Source of the DNA: Parasitella parasitica
Lineage: Eukaryota > Mucoromycota > Mucoromycetes > Mucorales > Mucoraceae
Length of the DNA stretch: 64,000 bases
Assembly (NCBI GenBank): GCA_025201805.1
Contig: MU619277.1
Coordinates: forward strand, 155,712-219,711
Reading direction: 5' to 3'
Position numbers and translations under genes: made by a program. Positions 48,203 to 61,215 of the stretch are shown here, piece after piece. Within the stretch, counting starts at the first letter, position 1, and every line of letters starts with the position of its first letter. Under the pieces are notes generated by a model, which saw only the letters and a list, made by a program, of their open reading frames with translations, was not told where the DNA came from and ran no database searches.

Positions 48203-49453
48203 CTACTCCCAGGATCTTTCCTTCCACATCAATTTTTCATTGAACCCACCAATCCAACATTTTTTCAGCATAGTCAGAATACCATCCTTCTCAGCCCAGC
48301 GAGCCCTCAACCAATCTGCCAATTCATCTTCATCATTTGGTAAGTCATCAATAGCGTATTTTCTCACATTGACGTGAAACTCATATTCAGGCCATAAAGA
48401 ATGGATATGAGCCCGAACCATGCTGGGTGCTTGATTCACTCCCTTGAGATTGGTAGTCTGGCGATAAGCAATAGTCAAGTCATACACATATTTGATATGA
48501 GAACCTCTAAATTCGTTGACACATGTCACAAAGCCTTTGGTTCTAGGCAGCAAAACATTGTCCATGACTGGATATCCACGTTTTCGAGAGAAATTTTGCG
48601 CTTCGTAGAGCTTTTTGGGCGTGATCCGTGATCCTTCGACATAACTAATTATCCACGCCGGTGTCTGTAATCGCTTCATGGTCCTGAATGTTGCGTGGAT
48701 TTTTTTTTCGTCTTGAGTCCAGTTACGGCGAACATAGATGAATCCTGCAAGCTGAATTATGCGATTGTTAATTGTGTAAATTCTTTTCAGCAGCGATTTA
48801 GTTACTTTACCCACATACCCCATCCAAAGAACGGCAACTATTTTTGATTAAATCTTGGTTACTTATTGCATTCTATGCAAGCGTAAATATATCCTTCTTA
48901 CGTATTTGATCGAATCTTTGACAAAATACTGATTGTTGACAACTGTTAGTGGTTGCAAATCAAAAATATAACACGAGCACTTACTTTGCAGTTGTACAGC
49001 ATATCTCTTCTGTTAGCTACTGAATGAATGAGATATATATCTGTCCATGCTTGGTGGTTGGCTAATATCAGTGCGTTTTCTTTATGAGGAATCTTGTCTC
49101 CAGAAAAGGTGATGTGTGCTTTTTTGCGCCGCTGTGTATATGACAGATATTTTAGAAAACCCTTTGACGAATTTGCAAATGTAAAACATACTTCAAACAC
49201 ATACTGCATTACTTTCCACACAGTGCCCACAAGTCTGGAGTTGATTTTGACCATCAACTGCTCAGAAAATGGTCGCAGTACAAATGATGTAATTTGTATA
49301 AGGTTTAATGTTCCTGCCACACTGTTGAATGTTGTCAACAAACATGTTCATTCTTGGATTGTTTGTATGCTATGTTGTTGTGTCTTACCCAAATAAGGAT
49401 ACTCCATAGAATACAGCATTGATGGTTCCTGATATTGATCTGATAGCTCCCAT
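48203..49453 (-). CDS. 1-acylglycerol-3-phosphate acyltransferase (PlsC/AGPAT-like)
   Basis: Membrane acyltransferase that adds a fatty acyl chain to lysophospholipid, in phosphatidic acid or phospholipid remodelling at the ER. Exons 49389-49453, 49192-49321, 48985-49131, 48902-48928, 48811-48837 and 48203-48751 join in phase to 314 aa. The PlsC block I motif is NHQAWTD (the NHxxxxD catalytic pair), and block III is YVEGSR (standing for FPEGTR). The spacing and the TPKKLYEAQNFSRKRG and LPRTKGF stretches resemble AGPAT3/4/5 and yeast CST26. There is a hydrophobic N-terminal segment with ISGTINAVFYGVSLF. Two exons are only 27 bp (YFVKDSIKY and LPFFGWGMW, the latter a conserved family segment), which supports the splicing. 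Acyl-chain and head-group preference are unknown. Confidence 0.92.
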
Positions 49454-49865
49454 TATGTTATTCCTATTTGAATAAAAAGAAAAGAAAAGAGGTTTTTAGA
49501 CATGGGCACACAAATACTCTGGGGTGTAATGTACACAATATTATTCCCCGAAACATTATGAACTTGACACCAGATCTGTGCGCAATATCTGTCAAAATCC
49601 AGAATAAACCTCAGTATTACTTTTTAATTGCCCTTACCATTTGTTGGCAAGAAATGGCCGTCCTTAACGCAATTGATGACGATAATGGTAGTATAAGGGA
49701 AGTAGTCTATTGAACGTCTACAATGCCGACATTATAGACGCAAATTTAGTTGCAAATGTAAACGATGCACTTTGCTTATTTTGAGAATGATATGTCAAAT
49801 ATGTATTTATATTAGGTAATAGAAGTAAATTAGCATGATAGGAGAAAGAAAAGAAACTATAAATA
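49454..49865. other. 0.4-kb intergenic region
   Basis: Spacer between the acyltransferase start and the purine permease stop. No feature seen beyond AT-rich DNA that probably includes the permease 3' UTR. Confidence 0.5.
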
Positions 49866-51638
49866 TTAATGCATCGCCTTCTCATTGTAAGAGATGATCG
49901 TGGTCTCGTTGAGACTACGAGTGCTAATGTTGTCAACGATATGATCTTGAGAAGCAGTTCTCTTCTCTTGCTCTTCTCCTCCGTGAATAACATCTTCAGG
50001 CTCTTTGTTTTCGAAATCATATTCATCCTCATGCCAATCGAAAGGCTGGCTCTTGGCTTTGGCAACCAAATAACGAATCCAGGTAGGTAAGAAAGGACGA
50101 CTCAAGGCAGCGGTCCACCAATCTTCACGCTGAGAGTAATCGGGACGAATGTAACCATGAGAGAGCTTATCAACCAGGTAAACGAAACCGTTGATGACAA
50201 TGTAAGAGATGATACCACCAATGACACCATATGCAATAGAGTAGGTGAATGGCATGACAGTCAAGGTAATGAAGGCCGGGATGGCATCGCCGGGATAGTC
50301 CCAGTTGATATTACGAACGCCTGAAAGCATCATGGAGCCAACAACAATCAATGCAGGGCCAGTAGACCATGGAGGGAAACTAGCAAAGATAGGCGAAAAG
50401 AAAATACTGACGAAAAAACCAAACGCAGTAGCAATAGCAGTAATACCAGTACGACCACCTTCAGCAATGCCAGCACCAGACTCAACAAAAGCTGTACAGG
50501 GGGAGCTACCAAAACAAGCACCAATCGAAATAGAAGCAGCATCAGTCATAAAGGCATAGGTGGAATGCTCAAAATCACCAGCCTTGTCAGTGAAACCACC
50601 ATAGTTGGCCATGGAATACATGGTACCAGTAGTATCCATTATATCGACATAGAGGAAAGTGATTAAAGCAATCCAAATATCCTTTCCATTCAAATTAAAG
50701 TCAAATTTACCAAGAACATGATCCATTTTGTGCACAGAAACAACATTCTTGAAAAAATCAAACATGAGGTCACCCTGAGTGGTATAGGGAAAGTAAGTGA
50801 CAGCATTGTTACGAGGCCATGAGGTGATAGCAATGAAAACAATAGAGATCAGAATAGCGCCACGGACGCGGTAAAGTAGTAAGATGGCCATAACGACAAG
50901 ACCGAGCATACCCATATAAGTAGTGCCATTAGTCATACGACCCCATTGACAGACACCGTCAGCACTGAGAGCCTCTGGAGGACAAGCACCAAGAGTAACT
51001 AGGGTAGATAAATCAAGTCTAACAAGCCCGATACCAGCAGATGATTGAAGACCAATAAAACAGAGATAGAGACCAATACCACAACCCATAGCAATTTTAA
51101 TACTCATAGGGATGATACGAGCAAGCCATTGACGGATACCGAAAATAGACAGCACCAAGAAGATGATGCCTTCAATAAACACAGCAGCCAAAGCAGTTTC
51201 ATAACTGACTTTACCAGAGCCATGATAGCCAACGACAGTGTATGTGAAATATGCATTAAGACCCATACCAGGAGCCATACCGATGGGCAAATTGGCGCAA
51301 ACACCAATCAAAAAACTGGAGATCAAAGCAATGATGGTTGTGCCCATAATCATGTCTAGTTTGACTTGATAAACACAAGCCATGTAGTCGTCATTTAAAT
51401 CGCAAGTGGGATCAGTTTCTGTGCCTACACATTCACAAGTTCCACCGCTATCACTGATAATGGAAGCATTGACTGAAATAATATAAGCCATGGCGAAAAA
51501 TGTGGTTAACCCAGCACGGATTTCTGTCATAAATCTTGTGCCTTTTCTTTCACGTCTGGCACCAGATCCATCCAATTGGAAGAACTTGCCGACTCGAGAC
51601 TGAGCAACAAAATCATTGACACTGTCAACCCAAGTCAT
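49866..51638 (-). CDS. azgA: AzgA-type purine (adenine/guanine/hypoxanthine) permease
   Basis: Proton-coupled importer of purine bases, AzgA branch of nucleobase-ascorbate transporters. Single exon; I start at Met 51638 (590 aa), where MTWVDSVNDFVAQSRVGKFF matches the family N terminus; an in-frame ATG 25 codons upstream (51713) is possible but adds a low-complexity leader. Family motifs are EIRAGLTTFFAMAYIISVN, PIGMAPGMGLNAYFTYTVV, IPMSIKIAMGCGIGLYL, TFLYVDIMDTTGTMYSMA and SSPCTAFVESGAGIAEGGRTG, with about twelve to fourteen membrane segments. A Cys-rich insertion (GGTCECVGTETDPTCD) sits after the first helix, as in fungal AzgA proteins. The C terminus is acidic and cytosolic. It is intronless beside intron-rich neighbours. 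Confidence 0.95.
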   Translation of the reverse strand: MTWVDSVNDFVAQSRVGKFFQLDGSGARRERKGTRFMTEIRAGLTTFFAMAYIISVNASIISDSGGTCECVGTETDPTCDLNDDYMACVYQVKLDMIMGTTIIALISSFLIGVCANLPIGMAPGMGLNAYFTYTVVGYHGSGKVSYETALAAVFIEGIIFLVLSIFGIRQWLARIIPMSIKIAMGCGIGLYLCFIGLQSSAGIGLVRLDLSTLVTLGACPPEALSADGVCQWGRMTNGTTYMGMLGLVVMAILLLYRVRGAILISIVFIAITSWPRNNAVTYFPYTTQGDLMFDFFKNVVSVHKMDHVLGKFDFNLNGKDIWIALITFLYVDIMDTTGTMYSMANYGGFTDKAGDFEHSTYAFMTDAASISIGACFGSSPCTAFVESGAGIAEGGRTGITAIATAFGFFVSIFFSPIFASFPPWSTGPALIVVGSMMLSGVRNINWDYPGDAIPAFITLTVMPFTYSIAYGVIGGIISYIVINGFVYLVDKLSHGYIRPDYSQREDWWTAALSRPFLPTWIRYLVAKAKSQPFDWHEDEYDFENKEPEDVIHGGEEQEKRTASQDHIVDNISTRSLNETTIISYNEKAMH

Positions 51639-52894
51639 TTTTGATTTTTTAAAAAAAAAAGGAAGAGATAAACTGGAAGAAGAGATCTTAAAGGTTGTAA
51701 TAGGAATCTTCATTTGGTATTTATAGCGTCTTTCGATTTTATTGTTGCAATTTTGATTTGATTAGGTTTAGGGATAGATGCAACAAGAGATTGGTTCTAA
51801 CATACTCCGCAATTTCGGATTAGAGATGTGGTTTAACTTTTTTTTTTACAAATGTGTAACATGGTTCTTATGGTTGATACGAGTGTCTCCGTGTTATTCT
51901 ATAGTATAATTAAGAATTTGTAAGTCGGAAGATATAGCAAATCATTGATGTTCGACTTGAAGTGAAATGAGATTGATAATGATATAATAGTGATATAGTT
52001 TATCATAGCATACAAAGATCGGTTATCTACATGGTACAAAAAAAAAAAGCTTATCCTCACATTTTTGGTTCAAGATTGTCTATAAGAAATGAATTGGTGT
52101 CATTATCTCACACTCTAGGTGTTTAAAGTTTGTACTCAATTTCTATCAAGAATATATTGCGTACGAGTTGATCTGAAAAAACAACGTCTATATAAATATA
52201 TAGTTGATCTGTTTTCTACTTCTTGTGTGGTATATTCTCTTTTCCAAACGATGAATAACAGATTGACCGGAAGTCATCTCTCGTTTGGTTCTTTTTCTTC
52301 TAAAATGGAGCTGCATTCAATAAGTGGTTTATTTCATAATTTTTTTTTGTTACTGTGAATACAAAATTTGACCATTCATTTCCGTTGGTTTTGTTCTACT
52401 TTTGGATGCTGAAAGGACCTTCTCCCTATCCATAGTTTCGATCTGACAATTATATAAAACTCTGAGTAGCAATGGATTTATAGTAAATCTCAAAAAGGAT
52501 AAAACACATGGTTTCACATTTTGTGCATCGTTGTTCTACATTTGAACTCTTCAATGTAGGAATACAATCTCAGTTTTGTTATTTCTTCATGTCTCTCTTG
52601 CACTGTACATATATCTAAGCTATCCAAAAAATCTTGGTTGCAAGTATTATATCAAGAGGAATTGACTCTATGTTTGTCTAGACATTTCTTTGACAAGATG
52701 GTGTCGATCGCAACCATAGAGACCAGGCAAGCTACCCCAACGTCACAAAGCGAAAAGAACTCTGTACACTGAGTTGCAAACATTGTCAATTTTTTCCAAG
52801 AAGCAAAAGGTGGGGACCCCTAGGCAAATTATCATTAATCTTCTTTCAAGGACAACCTGCTCTTATTTTTTTTCACCATTTACTTTCATAAAAC
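51639..52894. other. Divergent promoter interval, purine permease and mitochondrial uS2
   Basis: About 1.25 kb of AT-rich spacer with poly-A/T tracts near both starts. The small frames here have no support. No specific regulatory site is claimed. Confidence 0.45.
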
Positions 52895-53882
52895 ATGGCC
52901 ACCCGTGCTTTTTATAAGGCAACTTCTTCTTCCAAAGGCATAACAGCAGCTCGCTCAAGTAATTTTAGGCATCAAAGATTAAGGATTAATGATATTAAAC
53001 TTCTCTTAAAGGCCGCTTTGTTAGACCTCTGTCAACTGTCAAATCCTTGAGACAGCCATCAGCTTCAACCGTGGATGAAAAGATTTCTCCTGAATCACTT
53101 GGTAAGGTGAGCACTGTTGTTTGCCAGCATTTTCTAACGCTGTAACAGTTCCTCCCACATCTATCCCTCTCAAAAAGTCTATCCGACAAGCAGTTGCTTC
53201 GGCAGTCGAGCCCATCACACCCTACAACATGACAATTCCCAAATTAATAGCAGCTGGACTTCATCTTGGACACTCTACCAGTTTATGGGAACCTGCTACC
53301 CTCCCTTTCATCTTTGGTACTCGTGAAGGTATTAGTATCATTAATTTGGAGCACACCCTGGTCTATTTAAGAAGAGCTTGTAATGTTGCTCGCGAAGTAG
53401 CCCTTCGAGGTGGCTCTATCTTGTTTGTCGGTACTCGCCCTGGCTTCCAAGATTTAACTATCGAAGCAGCACGTTATTGTGATGGATTTCATGTATCATC
53501 TAAATGGATTCCCGGTACATTGACCAATAGACACCAAGTTTTGGGTCGCCATGCATCACCCGATCCAGAGGATCCTGGACGTCCACCAAAGACTTACAAG
53601 CCTGATTTGATTGTCTTGTTGAATCCATTGGAACATAAAATTGCAATTTCAGAAGCTCAATTAAACAACATCCCCATTATTGCTATCACAGACACAGATT
53701 ATGATCCTCGTCTTGTGTCATATCCTATTCCTGCCAATGATGATTCAATTAGAGGCGTAGAATTAGTTGCTAAAGTCTTGTCAACTGCTGCAAGGGATGG
53801 GCTGCATAGAAGAAAACAGCTACTTGATCAAAAGGAAAAGGAAAAGAAATTGCTTAGAAAACAACACTCTACCAAATATTAA
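52895..53882 (+). CDS. MRP4: Mitochondrial small-subunit ribosomal protein uS2m
   Basis: Ribosomal protein S2 of the mitochondrial small subunit, imported from the cytosol. Exons 52895-52958, 53012-53101 and 53149-53882 join in phase to 295 aa. The N terminus (MATRAFYKATSSSKGITAARSS, rich in Arg/Ser/Thr, no acid until about residue 40) is a good mitochondrial presequence. The S2 core starts at IPKLIAAGLHLGHSTSLWEP, with GTREGISIINLEHT, GGSILFVGTRPGF, KWIPGTLTN and PDLIVLLNPLEHKIAISEA, and IPIIAITDTDYDP. The tail is lysine-rich. The length agrees with fungal MRP4. Confidence 0.95.
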
Positions 53883-56717
53883 AAAGGATGTACAAATTAT
53901 AGCTGGATTTCTCGTATATAAATTTTCAAATGTATAGAAGATTATAAAACGCTAAAAACATTTATGGTTATATTGTTCGCTTCAATCAATGGAGATATAG
54001 GGATGGTTGTTTTTATTTTTTTACGCTTATATAATATCAAAGTACAAGAAGTGAATATATTATAACAAATATCATCAAAAAGTAGCCTCCCTATGACCTA
54101 GATTATTATAAGTAATGGCCTGGCATAATATAATTATTGTCAAGAGGTTCGCTCTATGTCTTAATAAAAATACGTTTCTTGTGCTGTGTATACATCATTT
54201 CACTGTTGCAATATGTTTGATGTACATGTGTCTAGAACAAGCCTCCAATGTTTTCTATTTTGTCGCTTTATACACAACGTTTCAATAACACGTAGCAATT
54301 CTGAAAAATCAGTTCGAAAGCAATTTAAACTTTGTATGATTTGCAACAAGTGTATGATAGATTTAGCTTATTTCAAACTGGGAATTGCCGCACTTATTAT
54401 ATAAATATCTATGCAGACCACCCGTGAACTTCGTTTATGGTTATCAAACGTCAATATGAAAAATTTATTAGAGACATCATATACACAGTAGGTTTTGTTT
54501 AACTACTACTATCTTGTTGTCCCCATGTATGAGTTTTATTCGATTTAGCTTGCTTCTCATCATTTTTATCCAACTTATTGAAAGATGTACCCAAAAAATC
54601 ATATTCATCGACTTTGCTTATATGCCATTCCATGCAACTTTATTATAAGATAGTGGCTTTATTTAGCAGAGCAGCAAAGCTTTTCATGACTAGCAACCGA
54701 GCTTATTGAGTAGTTTGATGTTGATTTGAGCATGGTTTACCAGTTGGCTAACGAAGTAGAGCTTTCGAAATTTAAGAAATTTTAGTATATTTCTCCTATT
54801 AATATGTTTTATTCATTTGATAATAATATTTAACAATGATATTTGAAAGTTATTGATAAATTGGACTCAAATGATAACTGATAATGATGCACGGCAAAAT
54901 TGTCAATACTGAACACTTCCTACACAATTAATAAAAATCTCACACAACTCTATAACAATAATAAAGAAAGGTAGTCTATATTATCAAGCATAATTTTATA
55001 GCAATCAAACTGGAACTACATTAACTCAACATTTTTTTTGTAAGATAGTTACTTAAAACAAGCGAATATGTTAAGTTCTATCGAAAATTTCTCTGCTGCT
55101 ATATTTTACCTCTTTTTCATCAGCGTCAAGCAACACTTGAACATACAAAATTTGGGAAATAAAAAAAAAACTAAATATATTTAAACTCCGACTCGACGTT
55201 GTTCGAAAATTTCGAAAACTTAGTTGAAGGCAATGTAATTCAAATGAAGATTGAAGATTGTCCAATGATGTGATATGATACGCTTATGTAAACTAGAGAA
55301 TGAAGTCTCTGTTTCAAATCAAGAAGGTTATTCCTGTAAGTAACGCAGATTTGAGCACTAGGATAAAGGTTAAGGTAATGTCAGATCAAAGACGTGTAGC
55401 CTTTGCTGTATAACCATACATCGTACCCTGTCAAATAGATTGTCACTGTGAATTAGTCTTGTCAATTAGTAATCTAAATAAGTCTCCATGAATTTATGTA
55501 GTTGTAAAAAGTATAAATAGCAGATGCAATTTCGATCTCATATAAAGTATCTTAAAATTTTCACATCTTATTAACTTTTGTCTCTATTATCTTTTTTGAT
55601 CCAACAATAGATCCGATTTGGTACAGTTGCCATGACCAACAAATCATAACAATTTTAACCATTGTATTCAAGGGATACCACACAGACTTATCCCCACACC
55701 CTTATTGCCTTATATTTTTTGTGTGTTGCACCTGAGAAGCATGAATAATATTTGTAAGTGGCCTGAATTATAAAAGTATAGCTGCTTCTGACGGGAAGCC
55801 TTTCATATAATTAAGCGACCTGTTAAATTTATATACATGTGTATCAAATAGTCTTATTTATAACATTATGCATCAAAACATATACATTTCATTTTCTTCT
55901 GAATGACAATCTGGTTGGGTGGATTTACTTGGTTGTCAAATGTGACAATAACAATCATATCACAAAAATGTCGAGAGTAGCTCGAATTTAAGATTTTCTA
56001 TCCGTATATTTGCCGCTTGTTATCAATAATATATCTACAGCGGACGTTGTGAATTGCAATATGTGTGATGTTTTTGACCTATACATTGCATAAACGACCG
56101 TATGCAGTAATACATTTATTTGAACCTGACACCTGGGGTTATACTGCGATCCAGCGTTAATGAACAGTGCCAGCCCTCGGTGCGCTTTTTTATTGTTACT
56201 TTGTAGCGCTTTGGTAAGTTTCTCAACATTCAACGTAGTTGAATGAAAACATCCATTAAAGCAGTGTAAAGTAGCTTAGTTTAGTTCTTTATAACGCTTT
56301 ATTTCATTAAATCTACTAAAACAAGTATCCTTTATTTTTTAATACTTATTTCTACTCAGATAATGAGTCTATAAATCTTTTGCTTGCAGCTCTCGTGTTG
56401 ATATGATCTGTCAATAGCGTGCTGTCATCCAATAGCACCAAACTACTGCAGTATAGGCAAAAAAGGAAATCTATAAATATGATCCATAAAGAGTTGCTGT
56501 ACATTTTAAAATTAGTATAGGATTTTTACTCTTTCAGCCTCTTTTGTATGTGTGTTATATTCAAATAGCATGATGCCTTGATAGCTGAAGTTCACTGCTT
56601 CTGATGTATCAACAGTCACTTGGTAAAAAAAAAAGTTTTCAAAAAGGGAGATGTCCCTTTCTCGTTTTTTTTTTTTTTTTTTTTTTTTTTTGAACCAGCA
56701 AGAAATTAAGTTACAAA
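53883..56717. other. 2.8-kb AT-rich gene desert
   Basis: No gene recognised. Small frames (for example 54186-54404 plus and 55988-56233 minus) have no motif or splice support. A poly-T run of about 29 lies at 56663-56691, directly upstream of the importin start codon. Confidence 0.5.
56663..56691 (+). promoter_or_regulatory. Long poly-T tract before the importin gene
   Basis: About 29 consecutive T residues, ending some 26 bp before the ATG at 56718. Poly(dA:dT) tracts exclude nucleosomes and are common in fungal promoters and leaders; a role here is inferred. Its exact length is unreliable in short-read assembly. Confidence 0.5.
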
Positions 56718-59700
56718 ATGGACCAAAATACAGCTTATCAGTTATTTGTTGCCACCTATCACCCCGATCCAAATGTTCATAAGCAGGCAGAACTAAATAT
56801 TAGAAATGTAAGTTTTCTTCTTGTTTCTGTTATCGTGGGTTTGAAGAAAAAGGCATTTACATGCTTTTTTTTTGTTGTTATTAGGTTGAAGCTAATAACG
56901 GTTTTTTGCCTATTGTTTTGCAAATCATTGCTTCTGAAGAACTTGATGTGGGCGCACGCCAAGCTGGTAAATAAGTATATAAAAAAAAGGCTCTCTCGCT
57001 CCCACGACTGATGTAAATATTGTTGATAGCTGCCATTTATTTTAAAAACCGTTTGAATAAAGCCTGGGATGGTGAACGTGAATCTGCAGTACCTATTAAT
57101 AATGACGATCGTAGCATGGTCAAGCAAACGATTCTACAAGCGTTAATTACTGCTCCTAGCCAAGTCAAGTATGTTTTATATACACATTGGTTGTGTTGAT
57201 TTATTGATCTAGTGAGATTTTTTTATAGGGTGCAACTTACTTCTACCTTAAACACCATTTTAACCAACGATTATCCAGACAACTGGCCCAATTTTGTTAG
57301 CGAGCTCGAGAGACTTTTAACGTCTACCGATCTTCGTTTAGTCTATGTTGGTTTGTTAGCTTTGCGTGAGGTTGTTCGGGTTTATCAGTGAGTTTTCAAT
57401 TTAAACAATGAAAATTGTAAAGTTATTAACTTTTTTTTGTCCCACAGATGGAGAACAGGCACCAAACGTGAACCTTTTAGACAATTGATCAAATTGACTT
57501 TCCCCGCTATCCAAAATATTTGTTCTGGGCTCGTTTCCTCTGATAGCATAGAAGCAGCCGAGATGCTTAAATTAACTCTCAAGATCTACCATGCTGGCAT
57601 TCAAGCTGAACTTCCCAAAAGCCTTCAAGATCCCAATTCTCTCGTACCTTGGGGCACCTTGTTTCTGCAATTAATCGAAAAACAGATTCCTAACGAAGCA
57701 TTACCTACGGATGCTGATGAACGCGAACGATTCCCATGGTGGAAAACGAAAAAATGGGCGTATCACTGTCTTAATCGTCTCTTTTCAAAGTATGGTAATC
57801 TCGCCACCATGCCTCGTAGCACGCCTGAATACAATGCGTTTGCAAAGTCATTCTCTGCCAATTTCGCACCCAACATTTTGCAAGCCTATTTAGCCCAAAT
57901 TGAATTGTGGATCAAGAAAGAAATCTGGATTCCTAGTAAATGTTTGGCCTTGACATCCTCTTTTTTTGCTGATTGTGTCAAAAACAAGACCACTTGGCAA
58001 ATGCTGAAGCCTCATGTCGAATTGTTGATAGCTCACTTTATTTTTCCACAATTGTGTTTCTCTGATGAAGATCAGGAACTTTGGGATGAAGATCCTGTTG
58101 AATATGTTCACAAGAAAGTGGATCCCTTGGAAGATTTCCATTCACCTCAAACCAACGCCATGAACTTTTTAATTGATTTGGCTCGCGATCGTAAAAAATA
58201 TACGTTTATGGGTATTTTGAACTTTGTCAATAGTGTTCTCAACAAATATTTGGAAGCTCCTGAAGATCAAAAGAACCCCAAGGAAAAGGACGGTGCTCTG
58301 TGTATGATTGGTGGGTTAGCCTACCAAGTGCTGCAGAAGAAATCTCCAGTCGCCAGTATGATGGAGCCCTTCTTTGTAACTCATGTGTTCCCCGAATTCA
58401 AGAGCAAGTATCCCTTCTTGAGAGCCCGTGCCTGTGATCTCACAAGACACTTTAGCGATTTGGATTTCGCCAGCGAACAGAATCTGGCTACTTTGTATCA
58501 ATGCGTTATTGAATGTATCCGGGATTCTGAATTGGCCGTCAAAGTACAAGCCGCTCTTGCTCTGCAGCCCATGATTCGCCACGAAAGCGTTCGCAATGCT
58601 ATGGCCCCCAACTTGCCCTTTATCATGCAAGAATTACTGAACTTGACCAACGAAATTGACATTGACACATTGGCTAACGTGATGGAAGAATTCGTTGAAG
58701 TATTTGCCGAGCAATTAACACCTTTTGCTGTCCAACTCTGCACACAATTGCGCGACACTTTCTTACGTATTATGGAAGAATTGAACCAAAGCAACACATT
58801 AACCAGTGCTGATGATGACGAATTTACAGGCGATATCGACGAACTGAGTGATAAAACTATGGCTGCTATGGGTGTTTTGAAGACCATTGGTACATTGATC
58901 CTCAGTCTGGAAAGCACACCTGAAATACTTCAACAATTGGAAAATGCACTGCTGCCTGTCATCACGTACACTTTGGAAAAAAAGATTCTGGATTTGTACG
59001 ATGAAATCTTTGAAATTATTGACTCTTGCACCTTCTCAGCCAAGCGAGTTACACCTACCATGTGGAGCGTCTTTGAATTGATCTACGCAGCTTTCAAGGA
59101 TTCCGGCATTGACTATATGGAAGAAATGCTGCCTCCTTTGGACAACTATATTTCTTATGGTAAAGACGTGTTTGTCTCTAACGAGCATGTTCAGCGCATG
59201 ATGTTTGATATCATTGATACTGTCATGAAGAGTGATCGTGTTGGGGAAACTGACCGCATCTGTGCCTGCAAACTGATGGAGTCCGTCTTGTTGAATTGCC
59301 GTGGCCATGTTGATATGTGTCTTGGACATTTCCTCAATTTAGCGTTCCAATACATATTTACTGGATCTATGAAAACGACTGAATTCAAGGTTCACTGCAT
59401 CGAAGTTGTTGTCAACTGCATTTACTACAACCCTGCCTTGACACTGCGACTTTTGGAAGAAAACAACTGGACTCAAGGTTTCTTTACTTTGTGGTTTAAC
59501 ACTCTTTCCAAATTCTCTCGTGTTCATGACAAGAAACTCGTTATTGTCGCACTCTGTTCATTGCTGGAATTGCCTACAGATTTGATTCCTGCATCGCTCC
59601 AGTCAGGGTGGTCTCAAATTTTAGCTTGTATGCTTAGTGTATTCGAAACCTTACCGAAAGCCATGGAGAACCGCGAAAGCATGGAGAAGCTGTATGGATC

Positions 59701-60154
59701 ATTTGATGATGAGGATTTTGGTGAAGATGGATACAGTGGATTTGAAGCGCCCAGTGGAGACGAAGAAGAGAATGACGAGGGCATTGAGGATGAAGATGTG
59801 CCTGATCAAGACAACGAGTACCTCGAATATCTTGCCAGTCAAGCAGCATCACATTCAGGAGCTGATGGATACAGTGACCTTGAAGATGATGAAGAGGAAG
59901 AGATGGAAGAAGAGATCTTGTTTGAATCACCATTAGATGAAGTTGACCCATACATTCGCTTTGAACAAGTATTCAGAGACATGCAATCTCGTAACACTGC
60001 TTCTTATACCCTATTAACAAAGGATTTAACTGCTAATCAACAAAACCAAATTATGGCTGTATTATCAACTTCTGAACAACATCGCAACACTGCGAACAAC
60101 GCTGCTGCCACTGCTGCTTCTGCTATCCCTGCTTCCTCTTCTTCCTCGGCTTAA
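56718..60154 (+). CDS. NMD5: Importin-beta family, importin-7/8 (NMD5/SXM1)-like
   Basis: Karyopherin that carries ribosomal proteins, histones and other cargo into the nucleus under Ran-GTP control. Exons 56718-56807, 56885-56966, 57030-57168, 57229-57387 and 57448-60154 join in phase to 1058 aa, the usual importin-7/8 length. The N-terminal importin-beta domain begins QLFVATYHPDPNVHKQAE and continues ARQAAAIYFKNRLNKAW, a typical Ran-binding region. The HEAT-repeat body includes FLRARACDLTRHFSDLDF and an acidic loop near residue 520. The C-terminal part is strongly acidic (DEDFGEDG...EEEMEEEI) and ends Ala/Ser-rich. Nmd5 and Sxm1 are both importin-7/8 type in yeast, so the symbol is only approximate. 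Confidence 0.95.
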
Positions 60155-61215
60155 ATCAAGAAAAAAAAACCAGTGCTTCCAGTGCCAAACAGCACTTTTA
60201 AAAACACCTTGCGCTGTTGAACTTCTCAATTGGCGCATTTTATAGAACCCTATTTGCGCTCTTGGCAATTTCAAAAACGTACTTAAATAACATTGAAGAT
60301 CAAAATGATTGATATATGGTTTATTAGAGAGGCTCCATTTCGGAGACATTTTTCAATCAATAATGTTAATTTTTATTTTTATTTTTATTTTCATTTTTGT
60401 TATTTTGCATTGTTTCCAGTGGTACAGCCGTTGTTTGCAGGAGCAAACATTAGCGCCCATGTACAACCAAAAAAAATTTGCCTGGACTAGAAATAATGTC
60501 CCAACCAGCCTTAATATTGTCTCCACCAATATCGGCTTTCAGGCATTTGCAGATGCATTTCACGGCCAAACGCTAGGCAGCAATAGTTTTTACGGAATTA
60601 TTTCGAAAACTTGTACAGAACCTTATGTTTTACAATCCTTTCTCAAACTGAGATTGGTTTTGGCCAATATCCCTGGATCTAGTACAATTCATCCTGCTCT
60701 ACAGATTATTGCAGTTCTTTTAAATAGAAGGTTTTCCCGTATGTCTGATCTGTTAGCGATAAGAGAATGCTTTGTTTCTGCTCTACTCAAATGAAGAAGT
60801 TTCCATCTGGAAAGATATCATCAGAGCTTGCTCTTCGTTGTGGATCAAGCCCATGTTTGTGGAAAAAAAAAAAAAAAAAAATTAAAACCATTATTGCTGG
60901 GAGTGTGATACGCGAGGTAAGTGAAAAGTGTCTTGCTTCCTTGTTGAATACGTAATTTGGGTTTTGTCAAAAGCAATTGAAGCTTAAACGCCCTTTGACA
61001 TTAGAGGCACTGTCTCCTTAATGAATATACATTTAGATGGCTTGTTGGATTTCATTATGCCCTATAAATGTAAGTGTTGGATACATCAAAAAATTTTGTG
61101 TCGGGCGTTCAACAATGATGTATTCATCAAATAGATTGATGAAGCTGCTTTTCCATTTATTTCTTTTGCTTTGTTATTGCTAATCAACGAAAAAGAATAA
61201 ATCCTATCGGGAATC
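60155..61215. other. Intergenic region containing a possible pseudogene
   Basis: A plus-strand frame is open from about 60412 to 60794 (about 128 codons) with coding-like content, for example NIGFQAFADAFHGQTLGSNS and SSTIHPALQIIAVLLNRRF. In a shifted frame at about 60800-60860 comes SFHLERYHQSLLFVVDQAHV followed by a poly-A run. FHGQTLGS recalls the FHGRTLGS motif of class III aminotransferases, and VVDQAHV recalls an enzyme Asp-containing motif, but order and completeness do not support a working gene. A TTTTTA-type microsatellite (60368-60393) looks like the pyrimidine part of an intron. I call it a possible decayed gene only. Confidence 0.3.

Noticed and set aside
50305-51359. ORFs antisense to or shifted within the purine permease
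   Set aside because: They are shadows of a well-supported 590-aa coding sequence.
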